DNA from: Streptomonospora sp. PA3
GTDB lineage: Bacteria; Actinomycetota; Actinomycetes; Streptosporangiales; Streptosporangiaceae
Length of the DNA: 64,000 bases
Assembly (NCBI RefSeq): GCF_009728995.1
Contig: NZ_VTZW01000022.1
Span: 25,642 to 89,641 of the forward strand
Direction of reading: 5' to 3'
Position 1 is the stretch's first letter, and the number at the start of each line of letters is the position of its first letter. The notes beneath the pieces were generated by a model that saw only the letters and a program-made list of their open reading frames with translations, did no database searches and was not told the DNA's origin. The position numbers and the translations under genes were made by a program. This document shows, piece after piece, positions 41,861 to 50,761 of this stretch.

Positions 41861-42658
41861 TCAGACCGTCTTCATCATTCCGCCGTCGATCCGGTAGTCC
41901 GCCCCGGTGATGCTCGCGGCACGCGTCGACGCCAGGAACAGGGCGATGTCGGCGACCTCGTGCGGTTCGGTCATCCTGCCCACGGTCATGGCCATGCTCT
42001 CCGGCAGCACCCGGTCCACCAGGTCGTCCACCGTGGTGCCCGCCTCGGCGGCGAGGAACCCGGCCATGCCGTCCCGGTCGTCCATCCACATCGGCGTGCG
42101 CACCGGTCCGGGGGAGACGGTGTTCACCCGGATCCCGCTGGGCGCCAGCTCCTCGGCCAGGGAGCGGCCGAGGTTGGTCAGCGCCGCCTTGGCCGCGCTG
42201 TAGTGCATGATCATCGGTGCCGGCCGGCTGGCGTTGACCGAGCTGATGTTGACGATCGCGGCGCCTTCGCGCCCGGCCATCGCCGGGACGGCCGCGCGCG
42301 TCGTGCGCACCACGGAGAAGAGGTTGACGTCGAAGATCCACCGCCAGGCGGCGTCCCCGGTCCCGGTGATGCCGTCGGCGGGCTCGACCGCACCGACGTT
42401 GTTGATCAGTACGTCGACGCCGCCGTGCAGGTCGGCCGCCGCGGCGACGAGGCGCTCCGGCCCCTCCGCCGAGGCGAGGTCGGCGTTGACGACGTCCAGG
42501 GTGCCCGACTCCCGCGCTTCGGCGAGCTCGGGGGTCGTGGTGCGGCTGCCGGCGACGACCCGCGCGCCCTCGGCGACGAACTCCCGGGTGATGGCGAGCC
42601 CGATGCCCTTGCTGGCTCCCGTGACGACGACGACCTTGTCCTTGAGGTTGAGATCCAT
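41861..42658 (-). CDS. Short-chain dehydrogenase/reductase (SDR)
   Basis: Classical SDR of 265 residues. It has the cofactor motif VTGASKGIGLAI, the NNVGAVEP segment, the catalytic Ser in ISSVNAS and Tyr/Lys in YSAAKAAL, and the C-terminal ITGADYRIDGGMM. It likely uses NAD(P)H to reduce a carbonyl; substrate unknown. No ribosome site is evident at the ATG. Confidence 0.92.
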   Translation of the reverse strand: MDLNLKDKVVVVTGASKGIGLAITREFVAEGARVVAGSRTTTPELAEARESGTLDVVNADLASAEGPERLVAAAADLHGGVDVLINNVGAVEPADGITGTGDAAWRWIFDVNLFSVVRTTRAAVPAMAGREGAAIVNISSVNASRPAPMIMHYSAAKAALTNLGRSLAEELAPSGIRVNTVSPGPVRTPMWMDDRDGMAGFLAAEAGTTVDDLVDRVLPESMAMTVGRMTEPHEVADIALFLASTRAASITGADYRIDGGMMKTV

Positions 42659-42781
42659 ACTCGAAATGCTCGCCGCCGGCCGCCGCCGGTGCTGGCGGGA
42701 ATCCGACGGCGAATTCGCCCCCGCACCTCGCGCGCCGAGAGACGAACACGTCCTTCATGGGGTTCGCCGGGCGCTCCCGGG

Positions 42782-42787
42782 TATACG
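42782..42787 (+). promoter_or_regulatory. -10 box TATACG of a leaderless gene
   Basis: TATACG ends seven bases before the ATG at 42795; no ribosome site. Confidence 0.45.
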
Positions 42788-42794
42788 GGACAGC

Positions 42795-43307
42795 ATGGGA
42801 GTCCTACGCAAACAGCTTCAACGCCTGCTCGCAGCCCCGTACGTCATCGACTCCGTGGAGACGCTGCGCGACCCGCACCCGCGGGCCGAAGCGCTCGCGC
42901 CCACGGTCAGTCGGGTCCACACCTACTGTCCCTGGATCCCCGACAACCCCGTCCTGGTGGTGCGGGTCCAGGCCGCGGCCGGTGTCGGGGCGGGGACCAT
43001 GCTGCTGCTCGGCAAGGGCACCCGCCTGGCCAGCCTGGTGCTGGCCGCGCAGGCCGTTCCGTCGCTGGTGGCCGCGGCCCAGGGCAAGGGCTGGGACGCG
43101 GCCGGGCGCGACGCCGCGGTCAAGGACATCGGCCTGCTCGGCGCACTCGTGCTGACGGCCACCGAGCCGCGGCGCCGACCGCCCAAGGTCGTCTACGAAG
43201 CCCGCTACGCGGCGCGCGACGTCCGCAGGTCGGCCTCGCGGGCCGGCAAGGCCGCCGGCCGCAAGGCGCGCGACGCGAAGTCCAAGCTGCCGCCCGTCGG
43301 ACACTAG
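42795..43307 (+). CDS. DoxX-family-like membrane protein
   Basis: Protein of 170 residues. The N-terminal LAAPYVIDSVETLRDP resembles DoxX family openings, and two to three short hydrophobic stretches follow (VRVQAAAGVGAGTMLLL, SLVLAAQAVPSLVAAA, LGALVLTATE). The C-terminal third is very Lys/Arg-rich and likely cytoplasmic. Function unknown; DoxX proteins are linked to redox balance. The ATG at 42795 is preceded by a TATACG box, suggesting leaderless expression. Confidence 0.7.
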   Translation: MGVLRKQLQRLLAAPYVIDSVETLRDPHPRAEALAPTVSRVHTYCPWIPDNPVLVVRVQAAAGVGAGTMLLLGKGTRLASLVLAAQAVPSLVAAAQGKGWDAAGRDAAVKDIGLLGALVLTATEPRRRPPKVVYEARYAARDVRRSASRAGKAAGRKARDAKSKLPPVGH

Positions 43308-43502
43308 ATCGCCCGTCGGGCACTAGATCCGGCGCCGCCCGTGCGCCGACCCCGGGCGGCCGGAGCGCGCCGGCCTCGCGGTGCGGCGGACATCGCCGCA
43401 CCCGGGTCGGCCCGGCGGCCGGGACGGCGCCAAAGGGCGCATCCCGCGCGGCACGCCCGGCGCGGTGTCCGAAACCTTCAAGACGGCGACGGCAGCCTCG
43501 TC

Positions 43503-43508
43503 TAGCGT
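43503..43508 (+). promoter_or_regulatory. -10 box TAGCGT of the VOC gene
   Basis: TAGCGT ends seven bases before the ATG at 43516, with no ribosome site. Confidence 0.45.
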
Positions 43509-43515
43509 CGACGGC

Positions 43516-43905
43516 ATGACAGCAGCATTCAGCGCGGTAGGGATCGTGGCCGCCGACATGGGCGCGTCGCTGGAGTTCTACCGCCGCATCGGAGTCGACA
43601 TCCCGGACGGATCCGACGGCCTGCCGCACGTCGAGGCGAAGCTTCCCGGCGGACTGCGGATCATGTGGGACACCGAGGAGACCGTGAAGTCGTTCGCCCC
43701 CGACTGGCAGCGCGCGCCCGGAGGCGGGGTCGCCCTGGCGTTCGACTGCGGCAGCGCCGAGGGGGTCGACCGCCTCTACGCCGAGCTGACCGCGGTCGGC
43801 TATACCGGGCACCGCGAGCCCTGGAACGCCGTCTGGGGCCAGCGCTACGCCGTGATCCTCGACCCCGACGGCAACTGGGTGGACCTCTTCGCGCCGCTGG
43901 AGTGA
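43516..43905 (+). CDS. VOC/glyoxalase-family protein
   Basis: Vicinal-oxygen-chelate fold protein of 129 residues. Two beta-alpha-beta repeats are visible: AVGIVAADMGASLEFYRRIG in the first and YAVILDPDGNWVDLFAP in the second. It may be a lyase, dioxygenase or resistance-type binding protein. Its last 61 bases overlap the 3' end of the AraC-type gene on the other strand. It could be regulated by that neighbour. Confidence 0.88.
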   Translation: MTAAFSAVGIVAADMGASLEFYRRIGVDIPDGSDGLPHVEAKLPGGLRIMWDTEETVKSFAPDWQRAPGGGVALAFDCGSAEGVDRLYAELTAVGYTGHREPWNAVWGQRYAVILDPDGNWVDLFAPLE

Positions 43906-44576
43906 GGGGCCAGCACGCTCAACGGCGCGCCGGCCAGTTCCCTGACCTCGCGGGCGAGGTGGGCCTGGTCGGCGTAGCCGTTCGCGGCGGCCACCGCGGC
44001 GAAGGGCGTGCCCGCCCGGGCGGCCGCCAGCGCCCGGTGGAACCGCAGAATCCGGCCCAGCAGCTTGGGCCCGTAGCCGAACGCGACCAGGCTCCTGCGG
44101 TGCAGCCGGCGCGGTCCCAGCCCAGTCTCGCGGGCGACGCGGTCCACCGACGCGCCCGCGTCAAGCAGTGCGGCCGCCGCCGCCATCACCGGATCGGCGC
44201 CGCGTTCCAGCCGCCTCAGCGCCGCACGCTCCAGCGGGGCTCCCGGGTCCGCGGCCAGGGCCGCCTGCTCGGCGAGCCGCCGGACCTCGCCCGCCGGCCA
44301 CACGTCCTCCAGCGCCACGCGCCGGTCGCGCACCTCGTTTGCCGCCACGCCCAGGACCGCGGGACCCAGGCCCGGACGCAGCCGCAGCCCCACGAACGCG
44401 CGCTCCGGTCCCCACTCGGCGAAGTGGGCCGCGGTGTCGGGCCCCGCCACGAGCACGCGGGCGCCGTCCCAGAGCAGGTCCATGCACCCGTCCGGTACCA
44501 CCCGGTGCGTCTGGGCGGCATCGGCGGTGCCGGTCCACACCACACCGCCCGCCGCCGAATCCCGCTCCCGGTACAT
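43845..44576 (-). CDS. AraC-family transcription regulator
   Basis: Protein of 243 residues. The N-terminal part (1-110) is of the DUF6597/AraC-associated type (VPDGCMDLLWDGARVLVAG). The C-terminal AraC DNA-binding domain (about 150-235) carries two helix-turn-helix units: SVDRVARETGLGPRRLHRR and FAAVAAANGYADQAHLAREV. It overlaps the convergent VOC gene by 61 bases, so expression of one may silence the other. The VOC gene is a possible target. Confidence 0.9.
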   Translation of the reverse strand: MYRERDSAAGGVVWTGTADAAQTHRVVPDGCMDLLWDGARVLVAGPDTAAHFAEWGPERAFVGLRLRPGLGPAVLGVAANEVRDRRVALEDVWPAGEVRRLAEQAALAADPGAPLERAALRRLERGADPVMAAAAALLDAGASVDRVARETGLGPRRLHRRSLVAFGYGPKLLGRILRFHRALAAARAGTPFAAVAAANGYADQAHLAREVRELAGAPLSVLAPHSSGAKRSTQLPSGSRITA

Positions 44577-44685
44577 GACCCCATTCTCCTCCCGGCGCGA
44601 CGTCGCAGGCCGGCGGCCCTCGCCGTGGCGGGAGCCGGTACCGCGGAGGTGCGGAGGGGCCGCGCAGCGGCGGCCCGGCGCAGCC

Positions 44686-45609
44686 CTAGTCCCGGGCCTC
44701 CAGGTCGAGCAGGGACGCCTCCGGGCGGCAGCAGAAGCGGGCGGGAGCCGTGGGGGACGTGCCCAATCCGCCCGAGACGTGCAGCCAGGTGCCGGCGTAG
44801 CGGTGCAGGCCCCAGGCTCGGCGGCGGTCGATGCCGCAGTTGGTGACCACGGTGCCGTAGAACGGCAGGCACAGCTGGCCGCCGTGGGTGTGGCCGGCCA
44901 GCAGCAGCTGGTAGCCGTCGGCGGCGAAGTGGTTGAGGTTGGCCGGCTCGGGCGAGTGCAGGACGCCCACGCGCAGGTCGGCCTCCGCGTCGGCGGCGCC
45001 GGCGACGGTCTCGTAGCGGTCCAGGCCGATGTGGGAGTCGTGGACCCCCGCCAGCGCGATGTCGCGTCCGTCGGCCTTGACTTCGCCCTTGCGGTTGTTC
45101 AGATCCAGCCAGCCGCGCGCGGACATGGCCGCGCCCAGTTCGCGCCAGGGCAGGTCGGGCACCTTGCGCTTGGAGTAGTCCTCGCGGCTGCTGCGCCACA
45201 GGTAGCGGGCGGGGTTCTTGATCTGCGGCGAGTAGAGGTCGTTGGACCCGAACACGAACGCGCCCGGGCGGTCCAGCAGCGGGCCCAGGGCCGAGACGAA
45301 CGGCTCGATCGCATCGGGGTGGGCGATGGAGTCGCCGGTGTTGACCACGAAGTCGGGGTCGTAGGCCTCCAGGCCGCGCAGCCACTCCAGCAGCATGCGC
45401 CGCCCCGGAGTGAGGTGGGTGTCGGAGATGTGCAGCACCCGCAGCCGCGGACTGCCCGGGTCCAGCAGCGGGATCCGGTAGTGGCGCAGCCGGAACCAGT
45501 TGCGCTCGATCACCGAGGCGTAGGCGATTCCCGCCAGCCCTGCGGCCCCCGTGATCGCGGCCGCACGACCGGCCGTCCGCAGGGTCCTCCGCAATGTCGT
45601 CACCGTCAC
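44686..45609 (-). CDS. Metallophosphoesterase (YkuE-like, Rv3683-type)
   Basis: Membrane-associated calcineurin-like phosphoesterase of 307 residues. An N-terminal membrane segment (about 14-33) leads to the metal-binding motifs HISDTHLTPG, NTGDSI, GSNDLYS and GHTHGGQ. It corresponds in position to Rv3683 beside ponA2 in M. tuberculosis, although yqeY lies between here. The GTG start at 45609 has a good ribosome site (GGGAGG). Confidence 0.9.
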   Translation of the reverse strand: MTVTTLRRTLRTAGRAAAITGAAGLAGIAYASVIERNWFRLRHYRIPLLDPGSPRLRVLHISDTHLTPGRRMLLEWLRGLEAYDPDFVVNTGDSIAHPDAIEPFVSALGPLLDRPGAFVFGSNDLYSPQIKNPARYLWRSSREDYSKRKVPDLPWRELGAAMSARGWLDLNNRKGEVKADGRDIALAGVHDSHIGLDRYETVAGAADAEADLRVGVLHSPEPANLNHFAADGYQLLLAGHTHGGQLCLPFYGTVVTNCGIDRRRAWGLHRYAGTWLHVSGGLGTSPTAPARFCCRPEASLLDLEARD

Positions 45610-45715
45610 CGCACCTCCCGACTTCCGATGGTGTCAGAGATCGGGACCGGATGCGCGCGCGTGCGCGCCCGCGCCCGCGCCGGGAACGCGCTCGCCGCCG
45701 CTTCGGCCCCGGCCG

Positions 45716-45721
45716 TATGAT
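45716..45721 (+). promoter_or_regulatory. -10 box TATGAT of yqeY
   Basis: TATGAT ends seven bases before the yqeY ATG; no ribosome site. Confidence 0.55.
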
Positions 45722-45728
45722 CACTGCC

Positions 45729-46184
45729 ATGGCCGAACTCAAGGACCGCCTCCAAGCCGACCTCACCGCCGCGATGAAGGCGCGCGACGACGTCCGCACC
45801 CGTACCCTGCGCAGCGTGCTGACCGCCATCTCCACCGAGGAGGTCTCCGGGCAGGCGGCCCGCGAGCTCGGCGACGAGGACGTCGTCAGGGTCATCACGC
45901 GCGAGGCCAAGAAGCGCCGCGAGGCGGCCGCGGCCTTCGAGGAGGGCGGCCGCACCGATCAGGCCGCCGCGGAGCGGGCCGAAGGCGACGTGCTCGCCGA
46001 CTACCTGCCCGCCCAACTCGGCGACGACGAGCTGCGCGACCTCGTGGCGGCCGTGATCGCCGAGACCGGGGCCGAGGGCCCCAAGGCCATGGGCCAGGTG
46101 ATGAGGCAGGTGACTCCGCGCGTGGCCGGCCGCGCCGAGGGCGGCCGCATCGCCGCCGAGGTCAAGCGCCAGCTCACCGCGTAG
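45729..46184 (+). CDS. yqeY: GatB/YqeY domain protein
   Basis: Protein of 151 residues, all helical. It contains the YqeY family stretches LKDRLQADLTAAMKARD, TREAKKRREAAAAFEEGGR and KAMGQVMRQVTPRVAGRAEGG. The domain is related to the tRNA-binding tail of GatB, but the cellular role is not established. The ATG at 45729 follows a TATGAT box by seven bases. It is followed by a strong bidirectional terminator before ponA. Confidence 0.93.
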   Translation: MAELKDRLQADLTAAMKARDDVRTRTLRSVLTAISTEEVSGQAARELGDEDVVRVITREAKKRREAAAAFEEGGRTDQAAAERAEGDVLADYLPAQLGDDELRDLVAAVIAETGAEGPKAMGQVMRQVTPRVAGRAEGGRIAAEVKRQLTA

Positions 46185-46238
46185 GCCGCGCCCCGAAGGC
46201 CCGCGGAAAGGCCAGCCCGTCCCGTCCCCGCACGCCGA

Positions 46239-46270
46239 GGGGCGGCGGGCGATTCCTCGCCCGCCGCCCC
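46239..46270. terminator. Bidirectional terminator between yqeY and ponA
   Basis: Perfect 14-bp stem GGGGCGGCGGGCGA with its complement and a TTCC loop, between two convergent genes. Confidence 0.75.
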
Positions 46271-46284
46271 TTGCGCGCCGGTGC

Positions 46285-48705
46285 CTAGTCGTCCCGGCCG
46301 CGGCCAGGTTCGTCCCCGCCCCAGCCGGGCGGGCCCCAGTCGCCGAAGGGGTCGCCTCCGTCGTCTCCGCCGCCGGCGCCGCCTCCGCCGCCGTTGCTGA
46401 GGAACACGTTGACGGTGGCGCCCTCGGGCAGCCCGGTCCCCGGTTCGGGGTTGACCGCCCCGACCGTGTCGGCCGGGTGCTCCGACCGCACCTGCGTGGA
46501 GGAGACGTTGGGCTGGAACCCGGCCGCCTCAAGCCGGCGGACCGCCTCGTCGGCCGTCATCCCCAGCACGTCGGGCACGCCGTCCTCGCCGGTGTTGGCG
46601 GCCGCGTCGGCGTTCTGCTCCTCGTCGTCGTTCTGCGGCGGCGGCCCCGAGGTGCTGCCGAACTTCGACGGCGGGGACGGGAAGTCCTTCGCGGACAGTT
46701 CGTCGGTGGCCTCCGTCATGGTCTGCTGCCAGATGGGGCCGGGGATCGTGGCGCCGTAGACGACGGAGTAGTACCTGCCGCCGAGGGTGACGTTGCGCAG
46801 CGGGTAGTTCTGCGGGCCGCGCGGGTCGCCGACGAACACCGTGCCGACGAGGTTGGGCGTGTAGCCGGCGAACCAGGCGCTCGCCGAACCGTCGGTGGTG
46901 CCGGTCTTGGCCGCCGCGGGCCGCCCGATCTCCAGTCCGGTGGTGGTGCCGCCCTTGAACGTCTGCTGGAGCAGGTAACTGACCCCGTCGGCGACGTCCT
47001 TGCTGATGACCCGCTCGCAGTTGCGCTTGACGTCGATGGTCTTGCCGGCGTGCTCGTCCACGATCTTGTCGATCGCCTGCGGCTCGCAGTAGACGCCGCG
47101 CGAGGCGAAGGTGGCGTAGGCCGTGGCCATGGTCAGCGGGGAGACCTCCTCGCTGCCCAGGGTGAAGGAGTTGTTGGCCTGGGTGCGCTCGTTGTCGAAG
47201 GAGGTGCCGTCGGCGCGGTGGACGCCGAGGGTTTCGGCCATCTCGATGACGTTGCACAGCCCCACATCGGCCTGCAGGCTCGCGAAGTAGGTGTTCACCG
47301 AGCCCTTGGTGCCGCTGACCATGTTGTTGGTGCTGCTGCCCTTGGTGTCGCCGGCGTTGCTGACGGTCCAGGGGGCCAGCCGCTCGCCCTGGCAGTTGCG
47401 CTGGCCGGTGATGGTCGTGGTGTTGCCGGTGCTGTAGGAGGTGCTGAACTCCTTGCCCTGCTTCAGCGCCGCCGCCAGGGTGAAGGGCTTGAACGTCGAC
47501 CCGGCCTGGAAGCCGGTGCTGCCGCCGTGGTGGGCGTCGGCGGTGAAGTTGATCGAGGTCATGCCGAGTTTGGTCTCGTCAGGACCGTAGTTGCGGCTTT
47601 GGGCCATCGCCCGGATCTCACCGGTTCCCGGCTCCAGCAGCACCTCGGCGCCCACCTTGCGCGACTTGTTCTTGCGCGGCACCCACTCGTCGACCGCCTT
47701 CTGCGCGGCGTTCTGCATGTCGATGTCCAGCGTGGTGTGGATCTGCAGCCCCGCGGTGCGCAGCCAGCGGGCGCGCTCGGTCTCGGTCTCGCCGTAGCGG
47801 GGGTTCTGCTCGATCTCCTGGACCACGAAGTCGCAGAAGAACGGCTGCTTGCTGGGCATGCACCCGTTGCTCGGGCTGCTCACGTCCAAGCCGAGCTCGG
47901 TCGCCTTGGCCTCCTCGGCCTCGGCCTTGGTGATCTTGCCGGTCTCGGCCATGCGGTCCAGCACCACGTCGCGGCGGTGCTGGGCGGCGTCGGGGTTGAG
48001 GCGGGGGTTGTACAGGTAGGGGTAGCGCACCGTGCCCGCCAGCGTGGCCGCCTGGGGCAGGGTCAGCTCGTCGGCGCTCACGCCGAAGAAGTGCTGCGCG
48101 GCGGACTCGGCACCGTAGGCGCCGTCGCCGAAGTAGGCGATGTTCAGGTAGCCCTCGAGGATCTCGTCCTTGGACATCCGCTGTTCGAGGGCGATCGCGT
48201 AGCGCAGCTCGCGCACCTTGCGGCCGAGCGTGGTCTCGCGCGCCTCCTCCTGCTCGGCCTGGCTGTCGGCGCTCTCGACGAGGACGTTCTTCACGTACTG
48301 CTGGGTGATGGAGGAGCCGCCCTCGACGTTGCCGCTGATCGTGCGGATCGCGGCGCGGAAGGTGCCGGCGATGTCGATGCCGCCGTGCTCGTAGAACGAG
48401 GAGTCCTCGATGGCGATGATCGCATCGCGCATGACCGGCGCCATCTTGTCCAGCGCGACCACTTCGCGGTTCTGGTCGTAGATCTCGGCGATGACCTCGC
48501 CATCGCGGTCGTAGATGACCGACCGCTCAGGGGGAGGCGGGGTCTCCAGCTCGCTGGGCATGTTCAAGAACCCGGTGGCGACGTTGCGCGCGGTGATCCC
48601 CAGGCCGCCGACGGCGGGCAGCGCGAGCGCCGCAACAAGAACACCGGCGACCACGCCGACACCGACCAGTTGACCGATTTTCTGCAGCATTGTCCCCTGA
48701 CCCAC
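46285..48705 (-). CDS. ponA: Bifunctional penicillin-binding protein (PonA2-like) with PASTA domain
   Basis: Class A PBP of 806 residues. N-terminal membrane helix (about 12-32). Glycosyltransferase GT51 domain (60-250) with IAIEDSSFYEHGGIDI and GGSSITQQYVKN. Transpeptidase domain (330-640) with SxxK as STFK in FQAGSTFKPF and KTG in AAKTGTTDGS. One PASTA domain near 700-760 (VPDVLGMTADEAVRRLEAAG) binds wall muropeptides or beta-lactams, then a Gly/Asp-rich tail. It is located opposite the wblA gene, as ponA2 and whiB4 are in M. tuberculosis. Confidence 0.94.
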   Translation of the reverse strand: MGQGTMLQKIGQLVGVGVVAGVLVAALALPAVGGLGITARNVATGFLNMPSELETPPPPERSVIYDRDGEVIAEIYDQNREVVALDKMAPVMRDAIIAIEDSSFYEHGGIDIAGTFRAAIRTISGNVEGGSSITQQYVKNVLVESADSQAEQEEARETTLGRKVRELRYAIALEQRMSKDEILEGYLNIAYFGDGAYGAESAAQHFFGVSADELTLPQAATLAGTVRYPYLYNPRLNPDAAQHRRDVVLDRMAETGKITKAEAEEAKATELGLDVSSPSNGCMPSKQPFFCDFVVQEIEQNPRYGETETERARWLRTAGLQIHTTLDIDMQNAAQKAVDEWVPRKNKSRKVGAEVLLEPGTGEIRAMAQSRNYGPDETKLGMTSINFTADAHHGGSTGFQAGSTFKPFTLAAALKQGKEFSTSYSTGNTTTITGQRNCQGERLAPWTVSNAGDTKGSSTNNMVSGTKGSVNTYFASLQADVGLCNVIEMAETLGVHRADGTSFDNERTQANNSFTLGSEEVSPLTMATAYATFASRGVYCEPQAIDKIVDEHAGKTIDVKRNCERVISKDVADGVSYLLQQTFKGGTTTGLEIGRPAAAKTGTTDGSASAWFAGYTPNLVGTVFVGDPRGPQNYPLRNVTLGGRYYSVVYGATIPGPIWQQTMTEATDELSAKDFPSPPSKFGSTSGPPPQNDDEEQNADAAANTGEDGVPDVLGMTADEAVRRLEAAGFQPNVSSTQVRSEHPADTVGAVNPEPGTGLPEGATVNVFLSNGGGGGAGGGDDGGDPFGDWGPPGWGGDEPGRGRDD

Positions 48706-49127
48706 CCCCTAAGAGTACGTGTGAACCGCGATGGGCGGCGCCGCAAAGGTCCGGTGTTTCGGACGTATGGCGCACGGGCGGCATCGTGGTCGTTCTCCAT
48801 TGTGGTGGCAATGTCGAGCACTCGAAACCGGCGGTCCCCAGGCCCCGCCGTGACCGATCCGATGAAGGCCGCCGAACGCAATGGCCCACCTGGACTAGAT
48901 CCGATATGAGCCTGATGGGTTCTGGTGCAGCCCCGGCGCGAACCGTAGGTTCGTCCGCAGCACTAGCGAGGACACGCAGGGCTCCGATGCCGATGCGCTC
49001 CGCGACCGGGCTGCCCCTGCTTCGGTCCGCGGGCGCCGCGGACCCTCGCGCGCCCTTTGCCCCCGTCGCCTCGGGAGCCGGCGACCGCGCCCGCCGCCTC
49101 CTGTGACCGGGACGAGGACCAGCACGC
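48706..49127. other. Divergent ponA/wblA promoter region
   Basis: About 420 bases, no gene supported. wblA-type genes usually have a long untranslated leader with several regulator sites, so this size fits. I cannot identify specific boxes. Confidence 0.5.
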
Positions 49128-49478
49128 ATGCTGACTATGGGAGTGGGACACATGTGGATGCCGGGCTGGGCCGCCTACGGCCTGTGCCGCGAGACCGACC
49201 CCGACGCGCTCTTCGTTCAGGGAGCCGCGCAGAACCGGGCGAAGCTCATCTGCCGGGGCTGTCCCGTGCGCACCGAGTGCCTGGCCGATGCGCTGGACAA
49301 CCGGATCGAGTTCGGGGTCTGGGGAGGGATGACCGAACGCGAGCGCCGGGCCCTGCTGCGTCGGCGGCCCGACGTCACCTCGTGGGCGGAGCTGCTGGAG
49401 AACGCCCGCCGCGAGTACCGCCGCCAGACCTCGCGCGGCCCCGCCGACCAGGGCGGTTCCCGCGTGGCGGCCCGGTAG
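49128..49478 (+). CDS. wblA: WhiB-family iron-sulfur regulator WblA/WhiB4
   Basis: Protein of 116 residues (an internal start at ATG 49152 with GGAGTGGGAC as ribosome site is also possible). The four Fe-S cysteines are in AYGLC and CRGCPVRTEC. The G[VI]WGG turn is present as FGVWGGMTERERRALLRRRP, typical of the WblA/WhiB4 subgroup. In Streptomyces WblA controls sporulation and antibiotics; in mycobacteria WhiB4 is a redox sensor. It is divergent from ponA and beside the ArsA pair, matching mycobacterial gene order. Confidence 0.93.
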   Translation: MLTMGVGHMWMPGWAAYGLCRETDPDALFVQGAAQNRAKLICRGCPVRTECLADALDNRIEFGVWGGMTERERRALLRRRPDVTSWAELLENARREYRRQTSRGPADQGGSRVAAR

Positions 49479-49600
49479 GGGCCGGCCGGGCGGCGATGCG
49501 CACGGGATACCGCCGTGCGGCGCGTACGGCGCAACCGCACGGCGGTACCGTTCCGCTGCCCGCGCACCGGGGTCGCTAACCCCCGGGGATGCGGCGGATC

Positions 49601-50761
49601 TCAGCCTTCTCCAAGCGCACGGCCGATCTCGGCGAGCCCGACCAGGTCGTGCACGTCCTCGGGGCGGGCCGGCACCTCCGCGGCCGGAACCTCGGGATGC
49701 GCCGCGGCCAGGCGGTCCATCAGCCACTGCTCGCGGTCCTGCACCCGCGCCTGTTCGGCGTGCAGGCGCAGGGCCGCCGCGGCCAGAGCGTGGTCGCCGA
49801 GCCGGTCCAGCTCCGCCGCCGCGGCGGTCGCGGCCTGCTCCGGCAGGTCGGGCACGGCGGTGCGGTGCACCCGGTTCAGCACGATTCCGGCCAGCGGCAT
49901 GCGGTCGTCGCGCAGCCGCTCGATGAAGAACTCCGCCTCCCGCAGCGCGTCGTCCTCGGGCGCGGCCACGACCACGAACCCCGTGCCGCGCTCCTGCAGC
50001 AGGCGGTAGGTGCGCTCGGCGCGCTCCTGGAACCCGCCGAAGACCGCGTCGAAGGCCGCCACGAAGCTCTGCACGTCCTTGAGCACCTGGGCGCCCACGA
50101 TCTTGGCGATGACGCCGGTCACCATGCCCACACCGGCGCCCAGCACCCGGAACGCCCCCGTGGCGGGCGGCGCGCCCAGGATGCGGATGAGTCTGCTGTC
50201 GAGGAACCGGCCCAACCGCTCGGGGGCGTCCAGGAAGTCCAGAGCCGAGCGGCTCGGCGGAGTGTCGACGATGATCAGGTCCCAGTCGCCGGACTCGCGC
50301 AGTTGGCCCAGCTTCTCCATGGCCATGTACTCCTGCGTGCCGGAGAAGCTGGAGGACAGCGACTGATAGAACGGGTTGGCCAGGATCTGTCGCGCGCGCT
50401 CCGGATCGGCGTGGGCCTCGACGATCTCGTCGAACGTGCGCTTCATGTCCAGCATCATCGCGTGCAGACTGCCCGGCACCGCCCCTCGGCCGGTCTCGGG
50501 CAGCTCCACCGGGCGCGGCGTGTTGTCCAGCTCCCGCAGCCCCATCGACTGGGCGAGGCGGCGGGCCGGATCGACGGTGATGACCACGGCGTCGCGGCCG
50601 GCCTCGGCCGCGCGCACGCCCATCGCCGCGGCCGTCGTGGTCTTGCCGACCCCGCCGGCGCCGCAGCAGACGACGATGCGCGTACCGCGGTCGGCCAGCA
50701 GGCCGTCCACGTCGAAGCGCGCCGCCGCCCGCCCGCGGCCCTGTGCCGACTCGGCGCTCAT
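49601..50761 (-). CDS. ArsA/GET3-like ATPase (Rv3680 type)
   Basis: P-loop ATPase of 386 residues. Walker A CCGAGGVGKTTTAAAMG, switch motif VDPARRLAQSMG and DTPPSRSALDFLD. It overlaps the upstream ArsA-type gene by four bases (ATGA), so they form a heteromeric pair as Rv3679-Rv3680 do. In mycobacteria that pair is needed for survival with glycerol and toxic metabolites, not for arsenite. The C-terminus contains a histidine/leucine-rich stretch without metal ligands. Confidence 0.92.
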   Translation of the reverse strand: MSAESAQGRGRAAARFDVDGLLADRGTRIVVCCGAGGVGKTTTAAAMGVRAAEAGRDAVVITVDPARRLAQSMGLRELDNTPRPVELPETGRGAVPGSLHAMMLDMKRTFDEIVEAHADPERARQILANPFYQSLSSSFSGTQEYMAMEKLGQLRESGDWDLIIVDTPPSRSALDFLDAPERLGRFLDSRLIRILGAPPATGAFRVLGAGVGMVTGVIAKIVGAQVLKDVQSFVAAFDAVFGGFQERAERTYRLLQERGTGFVVVAAPEDDALREAEFFIERLRDDRMPLAGIVLNRVHRTAVPDLPEQAATAAAAELDRLGDHALAAAALRLHAEQARVQDREQWLMDRLAAAHPEVPAAEVPARPEDVHDLVGLAEIGRALGEG

